Positions 16,113 through 26,028 of a stretch of 64,000 bases of DNA are shown one piece after another. Under the pieces are notes generated by a model. That model did no database searches. It saw only the letters and a program-made list of their open reading frames with translations, and was not told the origin of the DNA. The stretch's first letter is position 1. The number at the start of each line of letters is the position of its first letter. The position numbers and the translations under genes are program-made. Origin of the DNA: Mycobacterium sp. MS1601 (GTDB lineage: Bacteria > Actinomycetota > Actinomycetes > Mycobacteriales > Mycobacteriaceae); contig NZ_CP019420.1 of assembly GCF_001984215.1 (NCBI RefSeq), positions 4,402,001-4,466,000 of the forward strand, in the 5' to 3' direction.

Positions 16113-18575
16113 ATGACCAAGTCCCTGCCTGATCGCGCCCACGTCGTCATCATCGGCGGAGGTGTCATCGGCACCAGCGTCGCCTATCACCTCACCAAGC
16201 TCGGCTACACCGACGTCGTTCTGTTGGAGCAGGGCCGGCTGTCGTCGGGAACCACCTGGCACGCGGCGGGTCTGGTGGGGCAGTTGCGCGCCTCCGAGAG
16301 TGCCACCCGCATCGTGCAGTACTCCACCCAGCTGTACGCCGACCTGGAGGCCGAGACCGGGTTGTCAGCCGGCTACAAACAGTGCGGCGGTGTCACCGTG
16401 GCCCGCACCGAAGACCGGATGATCCAGCTGCGCCGTACCGTGGCCAACGCGGCGGCCTACGGTATGGAATGCGAATTGCTCACGCCGGAGCAGGCATTGG
16501 AGCACTACCCCGTGATGCGGGTCGACGATCTGGTGGGCGCCATCTGGCTGCCCGGTGACGGCAGGGCCAATCCCACCGATCTGACCATGTCGCTGGCCAA
16601 GGGCGCCCGCATGCGGGGCGCGCAGGTGTTCGAGAAGACCCGCGTCCTCGATGTTCTCACCGACGGTGCCCGGGTGACCGGGGTCCGTACCGACGCCGGC
16701 GACATCGAAGCCGAGATCGTGGTGAACTGCGCGGGACAGTGGGCCAAGCAGGTGGGCGCCATGGCCGGCGTCAACGTCCCGCTGCACTCGGCCGAGCACT
16801 TCTACGTCGTCAGCGAGGACATCGACGGAGTGCATCCCGACCTGCCCATCCTGCGTGACCCGGACGGCTACACCTACTTCAAGGAAGAGGTCGGCGGCCT
16901 GGTCATCGGCGGATTCGAACCCGTTGCCAAACCCTGGGTGTCGCCGGACAAGATTCCCTACCCCTTCGAATTCCAGCTGCTGGACGAGGATTGGGAACAC
17001 TTCGAGATCCTGATGAACAATGCACTGCTGCGGATCCCGGCCCTCGAAGTCACCGGCATCAAGAAGTTCTACAACGGTCCGGAGAGCTTCACCCCGGACA
17101 ACCAGTTCATTCTCGGCGAGGCACCCGAATGCGCCAACTTCTTCGTCGGCGCCGGATTCAACTCCGTGGGCATCGCCACCTCCGGCGGCGCCGGACGGGC
17201 ATTGGCGGAGTGGATTGTCGGCGGTGCTCCCACCGGTGACATGACCGGTGTCGACATTCGCCGCTTCGCGCCGTTCAACGGCAACAACCGCTGGTTGCAT
17301 GACAGGGTGGCCGAGATCCTGGGACTGCACTACGAAGTGCCGTGGCCCAACCGGGAGATGACCACCGCGCGGCCGTTCAGGCGCTCACCAGTTCATCACC
17401 TGCTGGCCGACGCCGGAGCCAACTTCGGCAGCCGAATGGGTTGGGAGCGAGCCAACTTCTTCGCCCCGCCTGGGGAGTTGCCCGTGATCGAGTACTCCTG
17501 GGGCAAGCCGAACTGGCTGCCGTGGTCGGCCGCCGAGCAGACCACCACCCGGGAGAGCGTCACCGTGTTCGACCAGACGTCGTTCTCGAAGTACCTGGTG
17601 GTCGGCTCGGATGCCGAAGCCGCGCTGCAGTGGTTGTGCACCGCCGACATCGGCGTCGAGGCCGGCCGCGCCGTCTACACCGGCATGCTCAACGAGCGTG
17701 GCACCTACGAATCCGACGTCACCGTCACCCGCACCGGCGAAGAAGAATTCCTGATCGTGTCCAGCGCGGCGACCACCGAACGCGACAAGGACCACATCAG
17801 GAAGAACATCCCGGACGGGCTGAACGCCACCGTCGTCGACGTCACGTCCGCCTACGCGGTGCTGGGCGTCATGGGCCCCAGATCGCGAGATCTGCTCGCC
17901 GGCCTCACCGATGCCGATCTCTCCGATGCCGCCTTTCCCTTCGGCAGCAGCCGCGTGATCTCGCTGGGCTACGCCACGGTGCGGGCCACCCGCATCACAT
18001 ACGTCGGCGAATTGGGTTGGGAGCTCTACGTTCCCGCAGAGTTCGCGGTCGGAGTCTATGAAGACCTGCTGACAGCGGGGGAGCAGTTCGGGATCGGCCG
18101 CGGCGGCTACTACGCCATAGATTCCCTACGGTTGGAAAAGGGCTACCGGGCGTTCGGCCGCGAGCTGACGCCGAGTGAGAATCCTGTCGAAGCAGGCCTG
18201 CTGTTCGCCTGCAAGCTCAACACCGACATCGACTTCCTGGGTCGCGAAGCCGTCGAGAAGGCCAAGGCCCAGGGGCCACGCAAGCGATGCGTCAGCTTCA
18301 AGGTCGACGACCCCGATGCCATGCTCTGGGGTGGCGAACTGATCCTGCGCGACGGGGCGGTGGCCGGGCAGGTCACCTCGGCGGCGTGGGGTGAGACCAC
18401 CGGCGGGTGCGTCGGGTTGGCCTATCTGCGTGCCGGCGGCGCCGTCATCGACGCGGCATGGGTCAACGGCGGCAGCTATCAGGTGAACGTCGGGGGACGC
18501 TGCACCCGATCACGGTGTCACTCAAGGCGCTCTACGACCCGACAAACTCCCGGATCCGTTGACCGACTCAGGTGA
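16113..18575 (+). CDS. Dimethylglycine/sarcosine dehydrogenase-like FAD-GcvT protein (copy 2), C-terminal frameshift
   Basis: An 820-residue paralogue of the enzyme at 12674, with FAD loop IIGGGVIGTSVAYHL, flavinylation-type motif TTWHAAG (His50), central domain and C-terminal GcvT domain (DQTSFSKYL, YVGELGWELYVP, LRLEKGYRAFGREL). The last 28 residues are Arg/Ser/Thr-rich and unlike the family. In the next frame, from 18500, the DNA reads LHPITVSLKALYDPTNSRIR and stops at 18562, a normal GcvT ending. One G missing from a run at 18492-18496 explains this. The core enzyme is intact and may still work. The shifted frame overlaps the convergent gene at 18568, whereas the restored frame would not. 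Confidence 0.87.
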   Translation: MTKSLPDRAHVVIIGGGVIGTSVAYHLTKLGYTDVVLLEQGRLSSGTTWHAAGLVGQLRASESATRIVQYSTQLYADLEAETGLSAGYKQCGGVTVARTEDRMIQLRRTVANAAAYGMECELLTPEQALEHYPVMRVDDLVGAIWLPGDGRANPTDLTMSLAKGARMRGAQVFEKTRVLDVLTDGARVTGVRTDAGDIEAEIVVNCAGQWAKQVGAMAGVNVPLHSAEHFYVVSEDIDGVHPDLPILRDPDGYTYFKEEVGGLVIGGFEPVAKPWVSPDKIPYPFEFQLLDEDWEHFEILMNNALLRIPALEVTGIKKFYNGPESFTPDNQFILGEAPECANFFVGAGFNSVGIATSGGAGRALAEWIVGGAPTGDMTGVDIRRFAPFNGNNRWLHDRVAEILGLHYEVPWPNREMTTARPFRRSPVHHLLADAGANFGSRMGWERANFFAPPGELPVIEYSWGKPNWLPWSAAEQTTTRESVTVFDQTSFSKYLVVGSDAEAALQWLCTADIGVEAGRAVYTGMLNERGTYESDVTVTRTGEEEFLIVSSAATTERDKDHIRKNIPDGLNATVVDVTSAYAVLGVMGPRSRDLLAGLTDADLSDAAFPFGSSRVISLGYATVRATRITYVGELGWELYVPAEFAVGVYEDLLTAGEQFGIGRGGYYAIDSLRLEKGYRAFGRELTPSENPVEAGLLFACKLNTDIDFLGREAVEKAKAQGPRKRCVSFKVDDPDAMLWGGELILRDGAVAGQVTSAAWGETTGGCVGLAYLRAGGAVIDAAWVNGGSYQVNVGGRCTRSRCHSRRSTTRQTPGSVDRLR
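18492..18496 (+). other. Apparent one-base deletion in a G-run
   Basis: The run of five Gs would need a sixth to keep VNVGG-T-LHPITVSL in frame. As given, the frame switches here and the ending becomes CTRSRCHSRRST and so on. This is either a true mutation or a homopolymer error in the assembly. Confidence 0.8.
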
Positions 18576-18879
18576 CGGGGGCCAGCAGATCCATGTCGAA
18601 GACGCGTGCGTGCAGCACGGTGCGGTTCCGCAGGGCGGCCCGCACGGCGCGGTGCAGTCCGTCCTCGAGGTAGACGATGCCCTTCCATCTCACAGCGTGC
18701 GGGAACAGGTCGCCATAGAACGTCGAATCCTCCGACAGCAACCGGTCCAGCGCCAGCACCGTGGTGGTGGTGACCAACTCGTCGAGGCGGATCTGGCGTG
18801 GCGGGATCTGCGACCAGTCGCGATAGGACAGGCCGTGCTCGGGGTACGGCTTGCCTTCGCGCACGCCTTTGAAGATCAT
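18568..18879 (-). CDS. Conserved mycobacterial hypothetical protein (Rv2375-like)
   Basis: A 103-residue protein in the position of Rv2375 of M. tuberculosis, between the mycobactin genes and hrcA. No characterised function is known to me. The C-terminal half (FYGDLFPHAVRWKGIVYLEDGLHRAVRAAL and the strand after it) resembles the ParB-like nuclease fold segment in which D-G-x-H-R precedes a helix. Here it is EDGLHRA, with the central motif kept but the protein much shorter than ParB. It begins MIFKGVREGKPYPEHG and has no signal peptide or membrane segment. It ends 6 bp beyond the restored stop of the convergent demethylase. Confidence 0.75.
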   Translation of the reverse strand: MIFKGVREGKPYPEHGLSYRDWSQIPPRQIRLDELVTTTTVLALDRLLSEDSTFYGDLFPHAVRWKGIVYLEDGLHRAVRAALRNRTVLHARVFDMDLLAPVT

Positions 18880-19077
18880 CGAAGACCCGTCCCCACGGTG
18901 CCCCAGCGCTGCGGCCCCCCGCTCATCGGCCCCCCGATTGTCTTGGCCATGACGAAAGGCTAGTCGTTACGGCCGGGATTGCCACCGATACGCGGGTTCG
19001 CCTCGCCACGAGGCCGCCGGACGAGCATCAGTGCTGGCCGACGCCGTAAAATGGCAAGACTTAGGAGGTGCGACAGA

Positions 19078-20109
19078 ATGGGCAGTGCCGATGACCGACG
19101 CTTCGAGGTCTTGCGCGCCATCGTGGCCGATTTCGTCTCCACCAAGGAACCGATCGGCTCCAAGACCTTGGTCGAGCGCCACAATCTGGGCGTTTCCAGC
19201 GCCACCGTCCGCAATGACATGGCGGTGCTGGAGGCTGAGGGTTACATCACCCAGCCGCACACCAGTTCCGGCCGCATCCCCACCGAGAAGGGCTACCGCG
19301 AGTTCGTCGACCGCCTGGACAATGTCAAACCGATGTCGGCGTCCGAACGCCGCGCCATTCTGACCTTCCTGGAATCCGGGCACGACCTCGACGACGTCCT
19401 GCGTCGCGCGGTGCGGTTGCTGGCCCAGCTGACCCGCCAGGTCGCCGTTGTCCAGTACCCGACGTTGTCGACGTCCACGGTGCGGCACCTGGAAGTGGTG
19501 TCGCTGGGGCCGGCCCGGCTGTTGCTGGTGGTCATCACCGATACCGGCCGCGTCGACCAGCGCATCGTCGAACTCGGCAATCCCATCGACGAGCACCAGC
19601 TCGGACAACTGCGCGAGATGCTCGGTGGGGCCCTCGACGGCAAGAAGCTCTCCGCCGCCTCGATCGCGGTGGCTGATCTGGCCAGCCAGCTCGACGGGTC
19701 CGGTGGGCTGGGTGACGCCGTGGGGCGTTCGGCCACGGTGCTGCTGGAAACGCTGGTGGAGCACACCGAGGAGCGCCTGCTCATGGGCGGCACCGCCAAC
19801 CTGACGCGCAACACCGCGGACTTCGGCGGGTCGCTGCGCTCGGTGCTCGAGGCGCTCGAAGAGCAGGTGATCGTGCTCAAGTTGCTGGCCGCTCAGCAGC
19901 AGGCAGGCAAGGTCACGGTGCGGATCGGACACGAGACCGAACACGAGCAGATGGCGGGCACGTCGGTGGTGTCCACGACGTACGGCACAATGGACACGGT
20001 CTACGGCGGCATGGGCGTCCTCGGACCCACCCGGATGGACTACCCGGGCACCATCTCCAGCGTTGCGGCGGTTGCCCTGTACATCGGTGAAGTCTTGGGC
20101 ACCCGCTAG
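19078..20109 (+). CDS. hrcA: Heat-inducible transcription repressor HrcA
   Basis: A 343-residue HrcA, the repressor that binds CIRCE elements upstream of groES/groEL. An N-terminal winged helix ([59 protein letters not shown]) is followed by a GAF-like domain and the typical C-terminus ([25 protein letters not shown]). ATG 19078 has AGGAGG nine bases upstream; the frame is open further upstream but without a ribosome site. No CIRCE-type repeat is present before this gene. It forms an operon with dnaJ2 (20 bp gap) and rsmE. Confidence 0.97.
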   Translation: MGSADDRRFEVLRAIVADFVSTKEPIGSKTLVERHNLGVSSATVRNDMAVLEAEGYITQPHTSSGRIPTEKGYREFVDRLDNVKPMSASERRAILTFLESGHDLDDVLRRAVRLLAQLTRQVAVVQYPTLSTSTVRHLEVVSLGPARLLLVVITDTGRVDQRIVELGNPIDEHQLGQLREMLGGALDGKKLSAASIAVADLASQLDGSGGLGDAVGRSATVLLETLVEHTEERLLMGGTANLTRNTADFGGSLRSVLEALEEQVIVLKLLAAQQQAGKVTVRIGHETEHEQMAGTSVVSTTYGTMDTVYGGMGVLGPTRMDYPGTISSVAAVALYIGEVLGTR

Positions 20110-20129
20110 CAAGGAAAGTGTGAAACAGC

Positions 20130-21278
20130 GTGGCACGTGATTACTACGGTCTGCTCGGCGTGAGCAAGGGCTCGAGCGATTCGGAGATCAAGCGTGCCTA
20201 TCGCAAGCTAGCCCGCGAGTTGCACCCCGATGTCAATCCCGACGAGGCCGCTCAGGTGCGCTTCCAGGAGATCTCCGTCGCCTACGAGGTGCTCTCCGAC
20301 CCAGAGAAGCGGCGCATCGTCGATCTCGGTGGTGACCCGATGGAGAACGCGGCGGCCGGCGGGGCCAACGGCTTCTCCGGTTTCGGTGGGCTCGGCGACG
20401 TGTTCGAGGCGTTCTTCGGTGCGGGCACCAGCTCGCGCGGCCCGGTCGGCCGGGTGCGTCCCGGTTCGGATTCGCTGCTGCGGATGCGGCTGGATCTGAC
20501 CGAGTGCGCGACGGGCGTCACCAAGCAGGTCACCGTGGACACCGCCGTGCTGTGCGACCTCTGCAAGGGCAGGGGCACCCACGGCGACTCCACACCCGTC
20601 GCGTGTGACACCTGCGGTGGCCGCGGCGAGGTGCAGAGTGTCCAGCGCTCACTGCTCGGCCAGGTGATGACGTCCCGCCCGTGCCCCACCTGCCGTGGCG
20701 TGGGTGAAGTCATCCCTGACCCGTGCCACCGCTGCGGCGGTGACGGCCGCGTGCGTGCCCGCCGCGAGATCAGCGTCAAGATCCCGGCAGGCGTCGGCGA
20801 CGGTATGCGCGTGCGGCTGGCCGCCCAGGGCGAGGTGGGCCCCGGCGGCGGCCCGGCAGGCGACCTGTACGTCGAAGTCCACGAAGATCAGCACGACATC
20901 TTCGTGCGTGACGGCGACGACCTGCACTTCACCATCGACGTCCCGATGGTCGACGCCGCACTGGGCACCACCGTCACGGTGGATGCCATCCTCGACGGAC
21001 TGACTGAGATCACCATCCCGCCGGGCACCCAACCGGGATCGGTCAGCACCCTGCGCGGGCACGGTATGCCGCATCTGCGGTCCGGCGTGCGCGGTGACCT
21101 GCACGGCCACATCAACGTCGTCGTGCCGACCAAGTTGGACGGCCGTGACACCGAACTGCTGCGCGATCTGAAGAACAACCGCACCCGCGACGTCGCCGAG
21201 GTCAAGTCCACCCACTCGAGTGCCGGGCACAACGGCGGCATCTTCAGCCGCCTGCGTGAGACATTCAGCGGTCGCTAG
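20130..21278 (+). CDS. dnaJ2: Chaperone DnaJ2
   Basis: A 382-residue type I DnaJ co-chaperone that stimulates DnaK ATPase and delivers clients. The J domain carries HPD at residues 32-34. A Gly/Phe-rich linker ([14 protein letters not shown]) follows. Four zinc-finger repeats follow ([32 protein letters not shown]), then the substrate-binding barrels. It starts at GTG 20130, 20 bp after hrcA. Because dnaJ1 normally sits with dnaK-grpE, linkage to hrcA marks this as the second paralogue, as in other mycobacteria. Confidence 0.96.
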   Translation: MARDYYGLLGVSKGSSDSEIKRAYRKLARELHPDVNPDEAAQVRFQEISVAYEVLSDPEKRRIVDLGGDPMENAAAGGANGFSGFGGLGDVFEAFFGAGTSSRGPVGRVRPGSDSLLRMRLDLTECATGVTKQVTVDTAVLCDLCKGRGTHGDSTPVACDTCGGRGEVQSVQRSLLGQVMTSRPCPTCRGVGEVIPDPCHRCGGDGRVRARREISVKIPAGVGDGMRVRLAAQGEVGPGGGPAGDLYVEVHEDQHDIFVRDGDDLHFTIDVPMVDAALGTTVTVDAILDGLTEITIPPGTQPGSVSTLRGHGMPHLRSGVRGDLHGHINVVVPTKLDGRDTELLRDLKNNRTRDVAEVKSTHSSAGHNGGIFSRLRETFSGR

Positions 21279-21283
21279 CGCCG

Positions 21284-22024
21284 GTGTCTGACCCGGTCTT
21301 CTACCTCGACGCCGTTCCCGACGCCGGGGCGCTGGCCAGCCTCGACGGTGACGAAGGCTTCCACGCGGCCAGCGTGCGCCGCATCCGGGTGGGTGAGCGC
21401 ATCGTTCTCGGCGACGGCGCCGGGGTTCTGGCCGACTGCACCGTCGAAACCGTCGAGAAACGGGGACTGCAGGCCCGGGTGATGGACCGCCGCGTGGAGC
21501 AGGCTCCAACGCCCACCGTCACCGTGGTGCAGGCCATCCCGAAGGCCGAACGCTCCGAACTGGCGATCGAACTGGCCACCGAAGCCGGCGCCGACGCGTT
21601 CGTGGCCTGGCAGGCAGCCCGTTGCGTTGCCCGGTGGGATGGCCCCAAGGCCGACAAGGGCTTACGACGTTGGCGTGCGGTCGCCCGCTCGGCGGCGCGC
21701 CAGTCCCGCCGCGCCTTCATCCCCGTGATCGACGGGGTGGCTTCCACCGCCGACGTCGTGAAGAACCTGGATGGCGTGACGCTGGCGCTGCATGAATCCG
21801 CAACTGTGCCGTTGACGAACATCGATCTGGCGCAGGCGCATTCGATCACCTTGGTGGTCGGCCCCGAGGGTGGGCTCACCGGGGACGAGTTGAGCGCGTT
21901 GGTGGACGCGGGCGCGCACGTAGTGCGCCTGGGCCCGACGGTGTTACGGACGTCCACCGCGGCGGCCGTGGCGCTGGGGGCGCTCGGCGTGCTCACCGCG
22001 CGCTGGGATCAGTCGGGCATGTAG
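21284..22024 (+). CDS. rsmE: 16S rRNA (uracil-1498-N3)-methyltransferase RsmE
   Basis: A 246-residue SPOUT-class methyltransferase that methylates U1498 of 16S rRNA. An N-terminal PUA-like domain ([22 protein letters not shown]) is followed by the knotted domain with the SAM-binding segments [12 protein letters not shown] and [17 protein letters not shown], both diagnostic. GTG 21284 lies 5 bp after dnaJ2, so it is the third gene of the hrcA operon. Its 3' end overlaps the convergent PruA-like gene by 16 bp, the boundary between the conserved backbone and the accessory island. Confidence 0.95.
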   Translation: MSDPVFYLDAVPDAGALASLDGDEGFHAASVRRIRVGERIVLGDGAGVLADCTVETVEKRGLQARVMDRRVEQAPTPTVTVVQAIPKAERSELAIELATEAGADAFVAWQAARCVARWDGPKADKGLRRWRAVARSAARQSRRAFIPVIDGVASTADVVKNLDGVTLALHESATVPLTNIDLAQAHSITLVVGPEGGLTGDELSALVDAGAHVVRLGPTVLRTSTAAAVALGALGVLTARWDQSGM

Positions 22025-23655
22025 GGGTAACGGAAGTCGGTGTCGGGCAGCAGGTTCTCCTTGACGAACCTCCCGCTGACCCAGCGCTGCAGCGACAGCG
22101 GCGAACCGATCTTGTCGTTGGTGCCCGAGGCGCGGGCGCCACCGAACTGCTGCTTGCCGATCGTCATTCCGGCCGGTTTGTCGTTGATGGCCACATATCC
22201 CGCCGCGTCTCGCAGCACGGACAGGGCCTCGCCGATGGCTGCCCGGTCGGTCGCGTACACCGAACCGGTGAGTGCGTAGGGGCTGGTGGAATCCACCAGG
22301 TGCAACATCTGGGTCCACTCCTGATCCGGGTACACGTACACGGTGAGCACCGGACCGAAGAACTCGGTGGTCAAGGTGAAGGCGGTGGGGTCGGTTGACT
22401 CGAAGATGGTCGGTCTGACGAAGTATCCGACCTCTTTGCAGGCTCGGCCCCCGGCGATCACCGTATGCGACGCAAGGTTTTTGGCCGTCTCGATCGCCGC
22501 GGTCACGCGGTCATAGGCGGCTTCGTCGATCAGGGCGCCGACGAAGGTGCGGTGGTCGGCCACATCACCCATCGTCAGCGCCTCGGTCTGCTCGGCCAGG
22601 GATTCCCGGATGGTGGCCCACAGGCTGCGCGGAATGTAGGCACGGGAGGCTGCAGAGCACTTCTGCCCCTGGAATTCGAAAGCGCCTCGGATCAGCCCGG
22701 CGATCACGGCATCTGGATCGGCGGAGACGTGCGCAACGACGGCGTTCTTGCCGCCGGTTTCACCGACCATCCGTGGGTAGCCGCGGTAGTCGTCGATATG
22801 GTCGGCCACTTTCTTCCAGAGCCGGCGGAAGACGGCGGTGGAGCCGGTGAAACTGAGCCCGGCCAGTTCCGGGTGTGCCAGCGCGACGTCGGTGACCAGC
22901 TCCCCATCTCCATGGACGGTGTTGATCACTCCCGGCGGCAGACCGGCCTCGTCGAAGATGCGGCGAACCACATCAGAGCTCACCGCGGACTTCTCCGACG
23001 GTTTCCACACCACGGTGTTGCCCATCAATGCCGCTGTCGCAGGCAGGTTCGCGGCGATGTTGGTGAAATTGAACGGCGTCACCGCGAGCACGAAGCCTTC
23101 GAGCCCGCGTTGGTCGAGATAGTTGTTCTCGCCCTGGACAGACTTCGGTTGGTTGGAGTAGATGCCTTCTGCCCAGAACGAATTGAAGCGCAACAGGTCC
23201 GCGAACTCACAGGCAGCGTCGATCTCGGCTTGATGGAACGTCTTGGACTGGTTCACCATGGTGGCGGCATTGATCTCGTTGCGGTACTTGCCGGTGACCA
23301 GTTCGGCGGCGCGCAGAAACACCGCGGTTCGCTCCCACCAGGGCAGGGTCGACCAGCTTCGTCGTGCCGTGAGGGCGGCTTCGATCGCGGATTGGACGTG
23401 GTGCACCCGGGCAACGCTGCGCTCACCGAGCACCGTGGTGTGATGGTGCGGGCAGACAACAGGTTCGGTTCGGTCTGTCATGAATGTCTCGCCGCCGATG
23501 GACAGTGGAATCTGCTGGGTCAGGCCGGACAGGCGGGTGATTTCCCGCGTGACGCCGCCTGCTTCGACCGATCCGGGACGGTAGGCGCGCACCGGCTCGA
23601 CCTGGGGAATGGGAGCGTGGAAATTTCCGGCGACGGCATGGACCGGGGCACTCAT
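22009..23655 (-). CDS. L-glutamate gamma-semialdehyde (P5C) dehydrogenase, PruA-like
   Basis: A 548-residue aldehyde dehydrogenase of the PruA/RocA group, oxidising glutamate-5-semialdehyde to glutamate with NAD. Visible are the cofactor loop ([13 protein letters not shown]), general-base Glu299 in VGETGGKN, nucleophile Cys333 in GQKCSAAS, and family-typical segments ([32 protein letters not shown]). It is not next to a PutA-type proline dehydrogenase but 23 bp downstream of a DadA-like oxidase. Mycobacteria usually carry another pruA with pruB elsewhere, so this is probably a paralogue serving the local pathway. ATG 23655 has AGGAG 12 bases upstream. Confidence 0.9.
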   Translation of the reverse strand: MSAPVHAVAGNFHAPIPQVEPVRAYRPGSVEAGGVTREITRLSGLTQQIPLSIGGETFMTDRTEPVVCPHHHTTVLGERSVARVHHVQSAIEAALTARRSWSTLPWWERTAVFLRAAELVTGKYRNEINAATMVNQSKTFHQAEIDAACEFADLLRFNSFWAEGIYSNQPKSVQGENNYLDQRGLEGFVLAVTPFNFTNIAANLPATAALMGNTVVWKPSEKSAVSSDVVRRIFDEAGLPPGVINTVHGDGELVTDVALAHPELAGLSFTGSTAVFRRLWKKVADHIDDYRGYPRMVGETGGKNAVVAHVSADPDAVIAGLIRGAFEFQGQKCSAASRAYIPRSLWATIRESLAEQTEALTMGDVADHRTFVGALIDEAAYDRVTAAIETAKNLASHTVIAGGRACKEVGYFVRPTIFESTDPTAFTLTTEFFGPVLTVYVYPDQEWTQMLHLVDSTSPYALTGSVYATDRAAIGEALSVLRDAAGYVAINDKPAGMTIGKQQFGGARASGTNDKIGSPLSLQRWVSGRFVKENLLPDTDFRYPYMPD

Positions 23656-23678
23656 GGTTCTGGGGTTCTCCTAGCGGA

Positions 23679-24923
23679 TCAAGGGAAGCGAGTGATGCGG
23701 AATGGGTCGAGAACGTTGTGCACTGCGGTGCCGGACATTTCGTCGGCGACCAGTGCTCCGGTGACCGGACCCAGTGTGACGCCCAGCGTCCCGTGCCCGG
23801 TTGCGACGTAGAGCCCCGGACGGCCGGGCACGGGACCGATCACCGGAAGGTCGTCACACGTCGTTGGGCGGTGCCCGACCCATCTGATCTCGATGCGGGT
23901 GGGTCGCCAGTTCTGGAGGTAGCTCAGTCCATGCCGGATCACCATGTCGAGGCGGTCCTTGTTGACGACGTGGTCTCTGGCCCCGATGTCGAACGTGCCG
24001 GACAGTCGTACCGAGTTGCCGAAAGGTGAGCAGGCGACCATGTTTTCGTAGAGTTTGAGTGGATGCCGGGGCACTGTGCCCTCGCCGACGGCAGTCATAC
24101 TCGTCCCCTTCGCCGCTTCCATGGGCAGCGTCACCCCCATGGGGCGTAACAGCGACGTGCTGGCGATTCCCGCTGCGACAAGGACGGTGTCGGAAACTAT
24201 TTCACGTCCCCCGGCAGTTTCGGTGGTCCATGGGCCCGTGCCGGGTGCGCGGATGGCCCGCACCCCGTCTCCCTCGATCAGGGTCCCGCCGTTGTCCAGG
24301 AATGCCTGTGCCAGACCGTGAGTCAGTGTCTCGGGTCGTACGTGCCGCTCGGCCCGGACGTGGAGCACCCCGGCAACATCGGAGCTGATCGCCGGGTCGA
24401 ACTCGGCCACCTCGCGGCCCCGGTGCAGCGCGACGTCTCCGACGTAACCCAGCGAACGCATCCGGGTGATCACCTGACGAAAGTGTTCGAGGCCGCGCTG
24501 CTGTTTGAACACCACCGCCAGACCGTCGGTGTGTTCTTCGAACAACACCCCGCGCTCGCGCAGGGAGTCATACGCGGCGACGGCTCGGGCGGCGAGCTGT
24601 TGTAGTGCCGCGGTGCCCTCGTTGTTACGCCTGGCGGTGCTGGCTCGCAGGAATTGTGTTACCCATGAGGCGAATCCGAGATCGAAGTGCGGGTGAAGTC
24701 GTGCAGGTCCGTTCTTGCTGAAGAAACTGGAGGCGGCGTCGGTCAGCACGCCGGGATGCGCTCGAGGGGTGGCCAATACCGGAGTGACCCAGCCCGCGTT
24801 GCCTGCCGAGGATCCGGTGCCTGCCGCTGCCGCGTCGACGACGGTGACGTCGTGGCCCGCGGCCGCGAGCTCGTAGGCGCACGACAGTCCGATGACGCCG
24901 GCGCCGACGATCGTTGTTCGCAC
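23679..24923 (-). CDS. DadA-like D-amino acid dehydrogenase / FAD-dependent amine oxidase
   Basis: A 414-residue DAO-superfamily flavoenzyme. The N-terminal FAD loop is IVGAGVIGLSCAYELAAAGHDVTVVD, followed by SSAGNAGWVTPVL as in DadA proteins. The C-terminal FAD site reads WVGHRPTTCDDLPVIGP and ATGHGTLGVTLGP, also DadA-like. The family oxidises D-amino acids, glycine-type amines or opines to oxo acids. GTG 24923 is preceded by AGGAG. It appears co-transcribed with the PruA-like gene and the GntR gene. The substrate is inferred only: a D-amino acid or N-substituted amino acid released from the imported compound. Confidence 0.82.
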   Translation of the reverse strand: MRTTIVGAGVIGLSCAYELAAAGHDVTVVDAAAAGTGSSAGNAGWVTPVLATPRAHPGVLTDAASSFFSKNGPARLHPHFDLGFASWVTQFLRASTARRNNEGTAALQQLAARAVAAYDSLRERGVLFEEHTDGLAVVFKQQRGLEHFRQVITRMRSLGYVGDVALHRGREVAEFDPAISSDVAGVLHVRAERHVRPETLTHGLAQAFLDNGGTLIEGDGVRAIRAPGTGPWTTETAGGREIVSDTVLVAAGIASTSLLRPMGVTLPMEAAKGTSMTAVGEGTVPRHPLKLYENMVACSPFGNSVRLSGTFDIGARDHVVNKDRLDMVIRHGLSYLQNWRPTRIEIRWVGHRPTTCDDLPVIGPVPGRPGLYVATGHGTLGVTLGPVTGALVADEMSGTAVHNVLDPFRITRFP

Positions 24924-25043
24924 GTTGGTTCTCCTGATTTATCTGCCGACAGTTCGGCTGCCCATCCCGAGCTGACGGCATGCTGCAAGCAGCCGACGAG
25001 GTGATGGCGCAGGTGCGACGAACGTGCGTTGGTCGTCGCCGGA

Positions 25044-25874
25044 TCAGTAGTGGGGGTTGGTCAGAGGTGCCACGGACCAGTTCGAGAGCTCCGAGGGGCC
25101 GAGAATTCGATGACGGGTCTGTCCGCTGGTGTAGAACGTGAACTTGGTTGCGCTGTAGCACTGGTCGAAGCAGTCAAACGCGTTGCCGTCCTTGTCGAAA
25201 CTCACCCCGCGCACTCGGACGATGGGGGCGCCGGGCTCCACGCCGAGCTGTTCGGCTTCCCAGCTGCTGGGGGTGTCCACCTCGAAGGCCTGCTCGGTGT
25301 AGTCGTCGCTGAGACCGTAGCGTTCTTCGATGAAACGATAGAGCGACTCACCCCTGGCCAACAAATCGTGGTCGATCGCCGGAACCCGTGACAGCGGCAG
25401 CACGGCTCGCTCGAGAATCCGGTCGGCACCGCCGATTTCACGTCGGCGCCATATCTCCCACACCGGTTGTCCGGCATCAACTCCCAGAGCGGTGGCGATG
25501 GTCGAGCTCGGTAGGCCCACACCGACGGTGATCAGTGACGTGGTGACGCTCGGAAGCCCGCCGCCTTCGTCGATCAACGTGTCCAGCAGCTCGCCCGGTC
25601 GGGTGGGATCGCTGGCGATCCGGGGGGCGGCGACAAAAGTGCCCAGGCCCTGTCGGCGTTTGATCTTGCCCGCGCGTTCCAGTTCGTCGAGAGCGCGGCG
25701 GACCGACATTGTGCTGACACCGGCGAGCGAGGCCAGCTCGGCGGTGGAGGGCAGTCGGTCACCGGGGTTGAGGCCCTGTTCTCCGACGATGTTCAGCACC
25801 AGGTCGTAGACATGCTGGTACCGCAGCTTGCGGTCGCCCGGGGATGAGGTCTCCTCCTTGGCAGTCGGCATCAC
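25044..25874 (-). CDS. GntR-family regulator with UTRA domain (island regulator)
   Basis: A 276-residue GntR/UTRA protein, paralogous in layout to the one at 11070. The winged helix spans about residues 18-80 (GDRLPSTAELASLAGVSTMSV, then RALDELERAGKI and a basic wing RRQGLGTFV). The UTRA domain follows (WEIWRRREIGGADRILERAVLP, IVRVRGVSFDKDGNAFDCFDQCY). Start is ATG 25874 or 25871. It is divergent from the importer operon across a 195-bp region with a perfect 15-bp palindrome, so it probably represses that operon and itself until an inducer is imported. Confidence 0.88.
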   Translation of the reverse strand: MMPTAKEETSSPGDRKLRYQHVYDLVLNIVGEQGLNPGDRLPSTAELASLAGVSTMSVRRALDELERAGKIKRRQGLGTFVAAPRIASDPTRPGELLDTLIDEGGGLPSVTTSLITVGVGLPSSTIATALGVDAGQPVWEIWRRREIGGADRILERAVLPLSRVPAIDHDLLARGESLYRFIEERYGLSDDYTEQAFEVDTPSSWEAEQLGVEPGAPIVRVRGVSFDKDGNAFDCFDQCYSATKFTFYTSGQTRHRILGPSELSNWSVAPLTNPHY

Positions 25875-25945
25875 GCCTCCATTGTCATCTTGATCGGTGC
25901 ATCACTCTGATTAAGAGCATACTAACTGCAACGAGCGCCGGTTTC

Positions 25946-25963
25946 GAACTATCTACACAGTTC
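25946..25963. promoter_or_regulatory. Imperfect palindrome in the divergent GntR/importer region
   Basis: GAACTATCTACACAGTTC has five-base perfect outer arms and pairs at 14 of 18 positions. It lies centrally between the two divergent genes. It may be a secondary regulator site or chance. Confidence 0.3.
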
Positions 25964-26028
25964 AGGCCCATTCGGTGTGGAAACAATTGGAAACATTCGA
26001 TTCATCGAGCGGAAATCTACCTCAGTGA

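Noticed and set aside
18880..19077. CIRCE element before hrcA
   Set aside because: No TTAGCACTC/GAGTGCTAA pair is present; only a weak TAAAAT -10-like hexamer.
23679..24923. DadA-like gene as a proline dehydrogenase partner of PruA
   Set aside because: The fold is DAO/DadA-type with an N-terminal Rossmann loop, not the PutA/PRODH barrel, so classical proline catabolism is not supported.
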